Source: Paenibacillus sp. FSL R10-2734
GTDB taxonomy: Bacteria; Bacillota; Bacilli; Paenibacillales; Paenibacillaceae
DNA: 64,000 bases
Direction: 5' to 3'
Assembly: GCF_037963865.1 (NCBI RefSeq)
Contig: NZ_CP150170.1
Span: 2,418,001-2,482,000, forward strand
The position numbers were made by a program, and so were the translations under genes. Of this stretch, positions 36,013 to 45,220 are shown one piece after another. Positions within the stretch are counted from its first letter, which is position 1; each line of letters starts with the position of its first letter. A model generated the notes under the pieces. That model was not told where the DNA came from. It did not search any database and saw only the letters and a list, made by a program, of their open reading frames with translations.

Positions 36013-37288
36013 TGATCTTACAGGAGCCGCGGATACAGCGGCGGCGTTCATTGATGGACGCCGCCGTATAGCGCTCTCCCTGTTTGACAATGGAGAGCTA
36101 TTAGCTGTTCCGACATGTGATGTATGGGCTATTGATGCTGCGACAAGAGGGATGTCACAAGCAGAAGCATATAAAGCTACTTATAATGCGGTTATTACTG
36201 CGTTATCAGGAAATCCACGTTTCGTATACAAGAAGCTGGATTCGGCATTAAGAGGTAATATTTCGAACGAATGTGACGCTGTAATTGAAGCTTTTCGAGC
36301 GGATCTATGTATTGTATGTCCTGCTGTCCCGAAGCTTGGGAGGACAACTTTGCATGGTGAGCAGCTGGTTAACGGTATTCCTGTCCACGAGACCGAAATG
36401 GGCAGAGATCCGATGAATCCAGTACATACATCACACATTGCGACGATCCTCCGACATTCAACAAACCAGGGCATCGCACGGATTGGACTAGATCAACTTA
36501 CAAGCGCAGCTTATCACATGTGTCATTTGTTCGAGCATGGCATGCGTTATGTCATTTGCGATGCGGTAGAAGATGCAGATTTAGATCTAATTGTAGCGGC
36601 GGGGTTATACAGTGGGTTGCGTATTGTGTGGGCGGGTACAGCAGGACTCGCACAGGCATTAGCAAGAACCTTAGACATACCTAAGGAAGTTAATTGCGAT
36701 AGCGATAACCTTTTGAAGATGCAGCCTGATCAAGGCGCGGCATGGTTCATTAGCGGCAGCCAGACATTAGTTACGGAACGTCAGTTGAATGAGTTCTCTC
36801 CTCGATGTCGTATCAACTGCCAATATACGGCGGAGTCCTTACTTCGTGAATCTAACACCTTTGCTAATACGGAGAACGACTGGAGTAGGGATGACTTGGT
36901 TAGCGATGGTCCTCTGGTACAAGATGCAATATTCGCAACAGCTCGTGAGGAAGCGGAGGGCCTGCTGTTTTTCGAAGCGAACCAACGAGGGATTAGCATC
37001 CGTGAGATGAGCTCGATCTTGTTAGGATCATTCGTGAGGCGCGTCCGCAGTAAGCTGGATACATGTAAAAATGTCTCCTTACTGGTGCTAATCGGGGGTG
37101 AGACGGCGCGTTCGATGTTAAAAGAATTAACGATTAACACCATTTTTCTTGAACACGAATTCGAACCAGGAATTATCGAAAGCGTCGCCGTGCTTCCGAG
37201 AGCCTATAAAATCATTACGAAATCGGGAGCATTCGGAGATCCCAACACACTTGTCCGCATCTTGGAGAAGCATCGAATAGGAGGATGA
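35990..37288 (+). CDS. dtnK: Four-carbon acid sugar kinase family (DUF1537), probably D-threonate 4-kinase
   Basis: DUF1537 kinases phosphorylate the terminal hydroxyl of acid sugars such as D-threonate or D-erythronate, using ATP. Diagnostic motifs: VLADDLTGAADTAAAF at the N-terminus, KKLDSALRGNISNE, CPAVPKLGRTTLHGEQLVNG with HETEMGRDPMNP, and a C-terminal ATP-binding glycine-rich segment (LVLIGGETARSML). Length, 432 residues, is typical. It overlaps the preceding gene and is followed 3 bases later by a PdxA-type gene, the pair known from D-threonate, D-erythronate and L-threonate pathways that end in dihydroxyacetone phosphate. A related enzyme, 3-oxo-isoapionate kinase, is the main alternative. 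Substrate choice is inference. Confidence 0.8.
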   Translation: MEALVLADDLTGAADTAAAFIDGRRRIALSLFDNGELLAVPTCDVWAIDAATRGMSQAEAYKATYNAVITALSGNPRFVYKKLDSALRGNISNECDAVIEAFRADLCIVCPAVPKLGRTTLHGEQLVNGIPVHETEMGRDPMNPVHTSHIATILRHSTNQGIARIGLDQLTSAAYHMCHLFEHGMRYVICDAVEDADLDLIVAAGLYSGLRIVWAGTAGLAQALARTLDIPKEVNCDSDNLLKMQPDQGAAWFISGSQTLVTERQLNEFSPRCRINCQYTAESLLRESNTFANTENDWSRDDLVSDGPLVQDAIFATAREEAEGLLFFEANQRGISIREMSSILLGSFVRRVRSKLDTCKNVSLLVLIGGETARSMLKELTINTIFLEHEFEPGIIESVAVLPRAYKIITKSGAFGDPNTLVRILEKHRIGG

Positions 37289-37291
37289 AGC

Positions 37292-38296
37292 GTGAATAAG
37301 AGTAAGCCTGTAATCGGAATTACGATGGGCGATGCTGCAGGCGTCGGCCCTGAGATTATCGTGAAAGCGCTGGCACACTCAAAGATATATGATTGGTGCC
37401 AACCTGTGGTCATTGGGGAGAAAAAAGTGCTAGAACGAGCCATGCCCCTGGTGAAGAGCGAGCTAGCATTAGAAGTCCTGAACGAGTCTAGTGATTGGAC
37501 TGAAGCGGGTCAAGCAGGAACTATCTCATTAGTTGATGTGAGTTATCCTATGGCACCTCCAGAATTCGGGCAATTATCCGCTGAAGCGGGTGATGCTGCG
37601 TATCGTTGTGTGAAGAAAGCTGTAGAGTTAGGTCTTGCTGGCAAAATCGGAGCCATTTGTACTGCACCATTGAATAAAGAAGCGCTACACCTGGGTGGTC
37701 ACTTATATCCGGGGCATACTGAGCTGCTTGCTCATCTAATGGATGTCAAAGATTATGCCATGATGCTTGCAGCACCGAAGCTTAGAGTTATTCACGCGAC
37801 GACACATGTGGGGTTAAAGGACGCTATTGATCGACTAAGCCCGCAGCGAATTCTTCGCGTGATTCAATTGGCGGATGATCTGCTACGGAAGAGTGGCATC
37901 ACTTCACCGCGCATTGCGGTTTGTGGTATTAATCCGCATGCCGGTGAGAACGGGTTATTTGGTAACGGAGAAGAGGGCGAGAAAATCGTACCAGCGATAC
38001 AGGAAGCCGTTGCAGCTGGAATCAATGCGACCGGTCCTTATCCAGCTGATACAGTCTTTTTCCGCGCGGTTCGTGGGGATTTCGATTGTGTTGTTGCGAT
38101 GTATCATGACCAAGGACATATCCCAATTAAAGTACTCGGCATGGAAGAAGGCGTAAATATATCCGTTGGTATGCCTCTCGTACGAACAAGTGTAGATCAT
38201 GGTACGGCATTCGATATCGCTGGTACCGGCATTGCAGATGAATCCAGCTTAATCGAAGCGATTCGTCAGGCTGCTGCTCTAGTTCCACATAGTTGA
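37292..38296 (+). CDS. pdxA: PdxA-family 4-phospho-acid-sugar dehydrogenase
   Basis: The PdxA family oxidises the 3-hydroxyl of 4-phosphorylated hydroxy acids with NAD, followed by decarboxylation. Motifs present: GITMGDAAGVGPEI, CTAPLNKEALHLGGHLYPGH, metal-site histidines in VIHATTHVGL and AMYHDQGHIPIK, and CGINPHAGENGLFG. GTG start; 334 residues. Because it directly follows the DUF1537 kinase it is better read as PdxA2 (4-phospho-D-threonate 3-dehydrogenase, giving DHAP and CO2) than as the pyridoxal-phosphate biosynthesis enzyme. Cofactor and substrate cannot be proved from sequence. Confidence 0.85.
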   Translation: MNKSKPVIGITMGDAAGVGPEIIVKALAHSKIYDWCQPVVIGEKKVLERAMPLVKSELALEVLNESSDWTEAGQAGTISLVDVSYPMAPPEFGQLSAEAGDAAYRCVKKAVELGLAGKIGAICTAPLNKEALHLGGHLYPGHTELLAHLMDVKDYAMMLAAPKLRVIHATTHVGLKDAIDRLSPQRILRVIQLADDLLRKSGITSPRIAVCGINPHAGENGLFGNGEEGEKIVPAIQEAVAAGINATGPYPADTVFFRAVRGDFDCVVAMYHDQGHIPIKVLGMEEGVNISVGMPLVRTSVDHGTAFDIAGTGIADESSLIEAIRQAAALVPHS

Positions 38297-38307
38297 AGGG
38301 AGAGTTC

Positions 38308-39201
38308 ATGATGATAAAACCTCAAGGTATTATACCCGCTATGGTAACACCATTTGATCATAATAATCGACTGAATGAAGCTGTCGTTCGCCAGATGATT
38401 CGGCGCCAAATTGCTGCAGGGGTACACGGAATCTTTGTACTCGGGACGAATGGTGAATTTTTCGCTATGTCGGAGGATGAGAAGGTCGAGCTTGTTCGTA
38501 TTGCTGCGGATGAAATCGGTGGAAGCGTTCCGCTCTATGCTGGCTCGGGTGCTATCACGACATCGGATACCGTCCGTTTATCGTGTAGGTTAGAGGAAGC
38601 AGGCGCAGATATTTTATCTGTGATCACCCCTTATTTTGTTCCATTGAATCAGTCCGAGCTGCACAAGCACTTTGAAACTGTTGCAAGGTCTACGGCCCTG
38701 CCAATTGTACTCTATAATATTCCTGCCCGTACAGGCATTATGCTGGAAGCGCGGACAGTAGCCACGCTATCACAAATTTCTAACATCGTTGGTGTGAAGG
38801 ATTCGAGCGGTAACTTCGAGCATGTGCTACAGCTCATTCAACAGAGTGATACAAACTTCTCGGTTCTTGCTGGCACAGATTCGTTAATATTATCGGCGCT
38901 ACAGGCAGGGGGAAGCGGTGCTATCGCGGCATCGGCGAATGTTGTACCTGCAACGGTTGTCTCGATCTATGATCATTGGCAGGCAGGACGACTTGAAGAT
39001 GCCAACAAAGCGCAAGCGGATATCGCGGCTATTCGAAAGCTAATGCAATACGGTTCCATTCCAGCTGGTCTGAAAGAAATTCTAAATCAGCTCGGACTTG
39101 AAGTGGGTTCACCGCGACTACCCGTACAGCCGGTTGACGAAGTGACGCGTAATGCGATTGCGCAAGGGATGCGTGCAGCTTGTCTTGTGAAGGAGGTGTA
39201 A
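38308..39201 (+). CDS. DapA/NanA-superfamily 2-keto-3-deoxy-acid aldolase
   Basis: Class I Schiff-base aldolase of the dihydrodipicolinate synthase superfamily. Seen are GTNGEF (the loop that holds the pyruvate carboxylate), the catalytic Tyr in LYNIPARTG, and the Schiff-base Lys in GVKDSSGN. The Arg in PARTG corresponds to the one that binds the distal carboxylate in DapA. The start at 38308 (or 38311) follows AAGGGAG; 297 residues is the normal length. In this operon a role in diaminopimelate synthesis is unlikely. Cleavage of a 2-keto-3-deoxy sugar acid into pyruvate and an aldehyde fits the neighbours, with the aldehyde going to the next gene's dehydrogenase. Confidence 0.85.
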   Translation: MMIKPQGIIPAMVTPFDHNNRLNEAVVRQMIRRQIAAGVHGIFVLGTNGEFFAMSEDEKVELVRIAADEIGGSVPLYAGSGAITTSDTVRLSCRLEEAGADILSVITPYFVPLNQSELHKHFETVARSTALPIVLYNIPARTGIMLEARTVATLSQISNIVGVKDSSGNFEHVLQLIQQSDTNFSVLAGTDSLILSALQAGGSGAIAASANVVPATVVSIYDHWQAGRLEDANKAQADIAAIRKLMQYGSIPAGLKEILNQLGLEVGSPRLPVQPVDEVTRNAIAQGMRAACLVKEV

Positions 39202-39204
39202 GTC

Positions 39205-40392
39205 TTGTCTATCCTATTTCAAACATCAGAATCTATATTAGCTGGCGTAGGCACATTCCATTCCGTTGCAGAGCAAATTCAGAAGCAGCTTGGACCTGTT
39301 AAGCGAGCGCTGATCATTACGATTTCAAATATGAAAAAGAATGGCATTGCGGATATGCTCCAGCAGCAGCTTCGTACATTCCGTATCGAGTCTGATGTAC
39401 TAGACGATGAAATCTTACCTGAACCTACTGCAGATCATATCAAAGAGGTTCATTCGAAATTTAAAAATGAACCATACGACGTTTATATTGGCATTGGCGG
39501 TGGGAGCGTACTTGACGCAACGAAGCTGTTCTCTGTCTTAACGACAAACCATACATCCATTGAGGAAATGCTAGGGACGGACAATATTAAGCAGGATGGT
39601 ATTCCAACTGTATTAATTCCGACAACCTCAGGAACAGGTTCAGAGGTTACGCCGAATGCGATCGTTACATTTCCTGAGCGACAATTGAAAATTGGTGTCG
39701 TTAGTCGTCGATTGTATCCAAAGCTCGCCGTACTAGACCCAGAGCTCACGGTCTCACTTCCGAAGGAAGTGACAGCGGCAACAGGTATGGACGCCTTTAC
39801 GCATGCACTGGAATCATTCATAGGTAAGAAAGCGAATAGGATTAGCGATATGTTCGCATTGGAATCGATGCGGCTTATAAGTAGAAGCATTGTTGAAGCG
39901 TATGAAAACGGTAGCTCCATTGCTGCTCGTTCAGCGATGTTGTTCGGCTCCGCTTATGGTGGTATGGCGCTTGCGGCCTCAGGAACAGCTGCTGTTCATG
40001 CGATGGCCTATCCGTTAGGCGGCACTTTTAGTATTCCTCATGGTGTTGCCAATGCCATGCTGCTGCCTCATGTCATGGAAGCGCAGCTTGATGAGATTAC
40101 AAATCGACTCGCCTTGGCTGCAGGTGTCATGCGCCAAGGGTTGGACATAAATAGCAGATTGGCTAGCAATGAGCATGAGGCGGCATGGGCACTTGAGCAG
40201 ATTACCGAATGGACGAATCGCGTTGGCATCCCGCAAAATTTAGAGGCTTACGGTGTCAAGGAGCAGGATATTCCTTTCCTAGCAGAGGGAGCGTCACAGG
40301 TGACACGTCTGATGGATAATAATCCGAAGCAGTTTTCTCTCGCGGAGCTCGAGCAAATATATCGTAAGCTATTACCGATCAAAGTGAGCTAG
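39205..40392 (+). CDS. Iron-containing (group III) alcohol dehydrogenase
   Basis: NAD(P)-dependent alcohol/aldehyde oxidoreductase. GIGGGSVLDATKLFS binds the cofactor, TTSGTGSEVTPNAIV follows, and iron ligands are seen in MDAFTHALES and HAMAYPLGGTFSIPHGVANA. TTG start 7 bases after AAGGAGGTG (39190-39198); 395 residues. It sits directly behind the aldolase gene, so the likely job is to reduce the aldehyde produced by aldol cleavage. If the aldehyde carries a carboxylate (C4 semialdehyde), the product would be a four-carbon acid sugar, the substrate of the kinase at 35990. Confidence 0.88.
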   Translation: MSILFQTSESILAGVGTFHSVAEQIQKQLGPVKRALIITISNMKKNGIADMLQQQLRTFRIESDVLDDEILPEPTADHIKEVHSKFKNEPYDVYIGIGGGSVLDATKLFSVLTTNHTSIEEMLGTDNIKQDGIPTVLIPTTSGTGSEVTPNAIVTFPERQLKIGVVSRRLYPKLAVLDPELTVSLPKEVTAATGMDAFTHALESFIGKKANRISDMFALESMRLISRSIVEAYENGSSIAARSAMLFGSAYGGMALAASGTAAVHAMAYPLGGTFSIPHGVANAMLLPHVMEAQLDEITNRLALAAGVMRQGLDINSRLASNEHEAAWALEQITEWTNRVGIPQNLEAYGVKEQDIPFLAEGASQVTRLMDNNPKQFSLAELEQIYRKLLPIKVS

Positions 40393-40403
40393 GAGGTCAG
40401 GAT

Positions 40404-41345
40404 ATGCGAACAATTATCGTGGATCAGAATGGAAATGGCGATTACCTTACAGTGACGGAGGCAATTCAGGCTGCCCCAGATCATGCAATTGAACGGACAT
40501 GTATTGTACTTAAAAATGGTGAATATCGAGAGAAAATTACCGTTCCAGAGAACAAAAGAAACTTATGTATGATTGGCGAAACCCGAGATGGAGCAATCAT
40601 CATCTATGACGATTCATTCTCAACAATAAAGCCCAATGGCGAGAAAATGACGATGTACGAAACACCGACCTTCACGATTCTTGCAGATGATTTCTATGCG
40701 GAGAATATAACCTTTGCAAATGCAGCGAGTAGAGTGGAACCGCGCGGGCAGGCACTCGCGATTGAAGCGAGAGGAGATCGGGCTATTTTTCGGAATGTCT
40801 CCATTCTTGGTCATCAAGATACGCTCTATACATCTGGTTATGGCAGACAATTGTATGACCACTGTTACATCGAGGGAACCGTAGACTTCGTATTCGGATC
40901 TGCGACAGCCGTATTTAATGAATGTGAGCTACATAGCATTGATCGTCATAATGGCTATGTGACAGCGCCTTCAACGGGAAATGCACAGACATATGGTTAT
41001 GTATTTCTGAACTGCAGGCTAACGACCTCCGCATCTGCTGAGACCGTGAGTCTCGGCCGACCATGGAAGCCTTATGGTAGCTCGATTTTCGTAAATACAT
41101 GGATGGATCGTCACATCCGCCGAGGTGGTTGGGATAATTGGCGTGACCCGAATAAGGAGATCACATCGCGATTTGCGGAATATGGAAGCACGGGTCCGGG
41201 AGCAGAACAAGCGGATCGTGTGGGATGGGCGAAAATGTTAACGGAAAAGGCGGTAGCGACATTAACGATAAGCAGCGTACTCTCAGGAGATGACGGATGG
41301 AATCCGGGAGAGATATCCGTGATAAACGCTGAGACAGGTGTGTAA
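40404..41345 (+). CDS. CE8 pectin methylesterase, without signal peptide
   Basis: Pectinesterase that removes methyl groups from methyl-galacturonate. The right-handed beta-helix carries the full family signature: GHQDTLYT with Asp139 (acid/base), GTVDFVFG with Asp161 (nucleophile), and LGRPWKPYG with Arg219. The protein is 313 residues and starts directly with the catalytic domain (VDQNGNGDYLTVTEAI), so it should be cytoplasmic and act on imported oligomers, unlike the usual secreted plant and bacterial enzymes. AGGAGGTC precedes the start. The release of methanol inside the cell is implied. Confidence 0.94.
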   Translation: MRTIIVDQNGNGDYLTVTEAIQAAPDHAIERTCIVLKNGEYREKITVPENKRNLCMIGETRDGAIIIYDDSFSTIKPNGEKMTMYETPTFTILADDFYAENITFANAASRVEPRGQALAIEARGDRAIFRNVSILGHQDTLYTSGYGRQLYDHCYIEGTVDFVFGSATAVFNECELHSIDRHNGYVTAPSTGNAQTYGYVFLNCRLTTSASAETVSLGRPWKPYGSSIFVNTWMDRHIRRGGWDNWRDPNKEITSRFAEYGSTGPGAEQADRVGWAKMLTEKAVATLTISSVLSGDDGWNPGEISVINAETGV

Positions 41346-41391
41346 CTGACAGATCACTGTAATTATCCGTTTATAGAAAGGTGTTTACGAG

Positions 41392-42480
41392 ATGTGGAAT
41401 CCTGATGGCTTTATGGAAATGCTGTATGAACAATCCGTAACGGCAAGGAAGGGGCTATCCAGTCGAAGTAACTCGGAACGGAAAGCCCTATTAAAGGAAC
41501 GATTACAATCTTCATTAGGATCTTACGAAGATATGCGCGCGCCGCTTAATCCAATTTTATTGGAACGAATAGAGTATGAAGATTACATTCGAGAACGTAT
41601 CGAAATCGGAACGGTCATAGGACTTCGAATGCCGATATACATTCTCATTCCCAAGACAGAAGTTAGAGTGGTGCAGTCTGGGCAGCTTCCTGGAATGTTG
41701 GCATTGCATGGTCATGGTTACGGTAGCCGTGAGGTTATTGGTCTAGCCTCTGACGGTACGATGCTGACGAAAAAGGGGGGGCACAACAGCTTTGCGATGG
41801 AGCTCATGAGACAGGGGCATATTGTCGTAGCCCCGGAGATGATCGGCCTTGGTGATCGCAGGCTGCTTCGTGATACGATTCCGGGCAAAGAACGAAGCTC
41901 CTGTATTTCTTTAACCGGTCAATTGCTGATGTATGGCATGTCCCTCGGTGGACTGCGCGTATTCGAAGCGCTTAGGGCGCTCGATTATTTTGTCACGCGG
42001 ACAGAGGTCGCTGCCGACCAGATTGGATGTATGGGCTTTTCTGGTGGTGGTACGGTCGCTGCATATGCTTCGGCGTTGGATGAGCGGATTAAAGCTACCG
42101 TATTATGTGCCTTTACCAATACATTTAAAGGTAGCATCTTATCTATCAATCATTGTATCGATAATTTTGTACCTGGCGTGCTGGATTATGCTGAGCTTCC
42201 GGACCTCATTGGATTAATCGCTCCGCGTCCTCTATTCATTGAATCGGGAGAGAATGACCCTATATTCCCTGCTTCATCCTTGCAAGAAGCGATTGAGATT
42301 CTGCAGGGCATCTATTGCCAGGAACAAGCAGAAGACATGCTCCAATACGATATTTTCCCAGGTGTGCACGAGGTGAATGGACGCGAAATATATCCTTGGC
42401 TACGCTCGATCTGGCGATCAGGGATTAGCCATTACCCAGGTAATGATCTGAATATGATAGAGGAGGCGAAAGCGGAATGA
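41392..42480 (+). CDS. Alpha/beta hydrolase, putative acetyl esterase (abhydrolase_7-like)
   Basis: 362-residue serine hydrolase with oxyanion segment MLALHGHGYGSREV, nucleophile elbow GFSGGG (Ser217), acid in ESGENDPIFP, and His in GVHEVNGRE. The N-terminal region resembles the abhydrolase_7 group, related to acetyl xylan esterases. Pectin is O-acetylated, so removal of acetyl groups from imported oligosaccharides is a reasonable guess. It has no signal peptide. It overlaps the 902-aa gene by four bases and lies after the pectinesterase, so the two together would de-esterify pectic fragments in the cytoplasm. Confidence 0.8.
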   Translation: MWNPDGFMEMLYEQSVTARKGLSSRSNSERKALLKERLQSSLGSYEDMRAPLNPILLERIEYEDYIRERIEIGTVIGLRMPIYILIPKTEVRVVQSGQLPGMLALHGHGYGSREVIGLASDGTMLTKKGGHNSFAMELMRQGHIVVAPEMIGLGDRRLLRDTIPGKERSSCISLTGQLLMYGMSLGGLRVFEALRALDYFVTRTEVAADQIGCMGFSGGGTVAAYASALDERIKATVLCAFTNTFKGSILSINHCIDNFVPGVLDYAELPDLIGLIAPRPLFIESGENDPIFPASSLQEAIEILQGIYCQEQAEDMLQYDIFPGVHEVNGREIYPWLRSIWRSGISHYPGNDLNMIEEAKAE

Positions 42481-45185
42481 ATAGAATATCGCTAGGCATT
42501 CAAGAGGGTGCAACGAGACGAATGCATTACGGCTTGGAGTTGTTGACTAGAGCCCTGCAGGAATGCGGCTATGAAACTAGTGAGACGAATCAAGAATGGA
42601 ACGCACTTACTTACAGAGCTTCTCCGGAAATGAAAGTTTATATTGGAAATCGAGAAGAATCTGAATTTATTCGTTCGTTCGAGCAGCAGGAGGTGCTGCT
42701 CTATCATTCGCAGACACCAGGCAAGGAAGGCTTTTATATCGCTACACTACCGGGGAACCTGATCGTTGTATCTGGTGGAAATGACACAGGGGCCTTGTAT
42801 GGAGCCATGGAACTAGCTGCGAAGGTTCGCTCGGCAGGAAAAGTGCCTAATCTCCTAGCACATGGGGAAACACCAGTCTTTGTTTTACGCGGACCTGTTC
42901 TTGGTTTGCAGAAGACAGAAATTGAGCCACCAAGACGCACATATGAATATCCGATCACACCAGATCGGTTTCCTTGGTTTTATGATAAAACGATGTGGCT
43001 TGATTATTTGGATATGTTATGTCAGCAGCGCAGCAACGTCGTTTACATCTGGACGGGGCATCCGTTTGGTTCACTAGTAAAGTTGAAAGAATATCCAGAG
43101 GCATTAGAAGTAACGGAAGAGGAATATCAGCTCAATTTGGAGACCTTCGGTTGGTTAACAGAAGAAGCAGATAAACGAGGCATTTGGGTAGTACTGAATT
43201 TCTATAACATTCATATTCCACTACCATTTGCAGAGAAGCATGGTCTCGCGCTTCATCAACCGAAGCCATTACCGATTACTGCAGATTATACACGTAAGGC
43301 CATTGCGGAATTTGTTAGGTCTTATCCGAGTGTTGGACTTATGCTATGTCTAGGTGAAGCGCTGCAAGGAGGCACTTATGGGGCGGAATGGTTTACAGAT
43401 ACGATTATTGCAGGTGTAAATGAGGGCCTTCATGATCTCAAGGTGAAGGAATATCCGCCGATTATTCTGCGTGCACATGCGTTGAAGGCCGAGCCGATCG
43501 TGGAGAAGGCCACTCCACTCTATCCCAATCTGTATACTGAAGCTAAGTACAATGGTGAATCGCTTACGACCTGGACCCCAAGAGGCGGTTGGGTGCAGAC
43601 GCATCTTAATTTAAGTGGTATGCAGTCGGTTCATATTGTGAACGTCCACGTTCTTGCGAATTTGGAGCCGTTCCGTTACGGGTCACCTGCTTTTATTCAG
43701 AAGAGTATGCAGGCTGCGAAGCATCGGCAGAATGCGAACGGACTCCATGTCTATCCACTGTTCTTTTGGGATTGGCCTTATAGTAGTGATAAGGTGGAGC
43801 CTAGATTGAAGCAGATGGAACGCGATTGGATCTGGTTTGCTGCATGGGCTCGGTATGCTTGGAATCCAGACCGGGACTCAGAAACGGAAGCGTACTATTG
43901 GATCGAACAATTATCTGCAAGGTTCGGCTCGCGAGAAGCGGGCATATCACTCCTTGAAGCGTACGATAACTTTGGTGAATGTGCACCACGCCTACTACGA
44001 CGCTTCGGAATTACAGAAGGTAACAGGCAGACATTATCGCTAGGGATGAAGATGAGTCAGTTGACGAATCCAGACCGTTATTCACCTTACCGGGCGTTGT
44101 GGGAAGATCATGCACCGCAGGGAGAGAGGCTGGAATTATTCGCTGAACGCGAAGCTGCTGGCGAGCCGCATATCGGTGAGACGCCATTCGACGTGGTTGA
44201 ATCGAGTGAGATGTTCGCGGATCAAGCGTGGGCAGCCATTCAGCGTGCCAGCGCACATGTCACGCACAATCGAGAAGAATTCGATCGAATTGCTACAGAT
44301 ATCGAAGCGATTCGTTATATGGTGAAGTTCTATGGTGCCAAGGTACGGGCTGCCGTCAAGGTGTTGCTGTATAAACATCAGGTGAACGGCAACTATTTGG
44401 ACCGAGTGGATTTATTGGAGGAGGCTGTTCCATATCTTCGGGAGAGTCTGGATTGGTACCGCAAGCTGACAGAGTTGACGGAACATACCTATTTATGTGC
44501 TAATAGCATGCTCACGCCTCATCGCAAGATTCCGATCCCTGACGGAAGGAAATATAAACATTGGAAAGACTGTCTTCCCGTCTATGAAGAGGAGCTGAGG
44601 AACTTCGAATTCAGTGTGAACAACCTAAAGTCGGGTAGCCTGCCAGCACAGGTAAGTGGTGAAGAACGATTCGATTCCTACCAACCAGCTAACTTCCGGT
44701 TAATCTCAAACCATGCGGAGCTCTACAAGCTAGAGAAGGACAGCTGTCTATTCACGGACGGAGAAGTCTATGTTCAGAGCTATGCAGAAGAACTTGAAGG
44801 TTTAATTGGGGTTCGCTTTAGCCGTGAAGAGGCAGTAAATCAAGGGGTTTCCGTTGAGTTCGAGACGGATACGTCGATTCATGTACTTGTTGGGTACTTC
44901 AATTCAGCTGATTCACAATGGCTTCAAGTGCCGACATTAGATGAGAATACACATGCCGATGAACGAGGAGGCTTGTCTCCCATTTTGCGAAAAGGGATCA
45001 AGATCCCATTCTACCCTAGTGTAAATGTTCACGCGTTTTTATATGAAGCTGGACGTCATGTGCTGAACCTTGGGGTAGGAGCTTATGCAGTGCTCGGCGT
45101 TATAGCAGGAGATCAGCAGTTGAAGGAGCGAGACGTATCACCGTTCAGTGAAAGCTCCCGCTCACTGGATTGGCTATACGGCTGA
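42477..45185 (+). CDS. 902-aa putative glycoside hydrolase, paralogue of the 7450 gene
   Basis: Full-length relative of the 7450 product. Shared motifs include the N-terminal GGNDTGALYGAMELA, DRFPWFYDKTMWLDYLDML, LMLCLGEALQGG (Glu294), TEAKYNGESLTTW, VHVLANLEPFRYGSPAFIQ and RRFGITEGNRQTLSLGMKMS. Conservation of the acidic residues in both copies supports an enzymatic role. N-terminal GH20/GH67-like small domain, central barrel-like part, helical C-terminal half, terminal beta region. Cytoplasmic. The start overlaps the stop of the alpha/beta hydrolase (ATGA). Two such enzymes under the same regulator suggest two related linkages. Confidence 0.7.
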   Translation: MNRISLGIQEGATRRMHYGLELLTRALQECGYETSETNQEWNALTYRASPEMKVYIGNREESEFIRSFEQQEVLLYHSQTPGKEGFYIATLPGNLIVVSGGNDTGALYGAMELAAKVRSAGKVPNLLAHGETPVFVLRGPVLGLQKTEIEPPRRTYEYPITPDRFPWFYDKTMWLDYLDMLCQQRSNVVYIWTGHPFGSLVKLKEYPEALEVTEEEYQLNLETFGWLTEEADKRGIWVVLNFYNIHIPLPFAEKHGLALHQPKPLPITADYTRKAIAEFVRSYPSVGLMLCLGEALQGGTYGAEWFTDTIIAGVNEGLHDLKVKEYPPIILRAHALKAEPIVEKATPLYPNLYTEAKYNGESLTTWTPRGGWVQTHLNLSGMQSVHIVNVHVLANLEPFRYGSPAFIQKSMQAAKHRQNANGLHVYPLFFWDWPYSSDKVEPRLKQMERDWIWFAAWARYAWNPDRDSETEAYYWIEQLSARFGSREAGISLLEAYDNFGECAPRLLRRFGITEGNRQTLSLGMKMSQLTNPDRYSPYRALWEDHAPQGERLELFAEREAAGEPHIGETPFDVVESSEMFADQAWAAIQRASAHVTHNREEFDRIATDIEAIRYMVKFYGAKVRAAVKVLLYKHQVNGNYLDRVDLLEEAVPYLRESLDWYRKLTELTEHTYLCANSMLTPHRKIPIPDGRKYKHWKDCLPVYEEELRNFEFSVNNLKSGSLPAQVSGEERFDSYQPANFRLISNHAELYKLEKDSCLFTDGEVYVQSYAEELEGLIGVRFSREEAVNQGVSVEFETDTSIHVLVGYFNSADSQWLQVPTLDENTHADERGGLSPILRKGIKIPFYPSVNVHAFLYEAGRHVLNLGVGAYAVLGVIAGDQQLKERDVSPFSESSRSLDWLYG

Positions 45186-45220
45186 GTAAGCCGATTACTT
45201 CGAATGGAGTTGAACTGACC

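Noticed and set aside
37292..38296. Pyridoxal-phosphate biosynthesis PdxA
   Set aside because: The gene follows a DUF1537 kinase and lies inside a sugar operon, which points to the PdxA2-type acid-sugar dehydrogenase instead; the family assignment itself is kept.
38308..39201. Dihydrodipicolinate synthase for lysine
   Set aside because: The catalytic residues fit the superfamily, but the operon has no lysine genes; a sugar-acid aldolase fits better.
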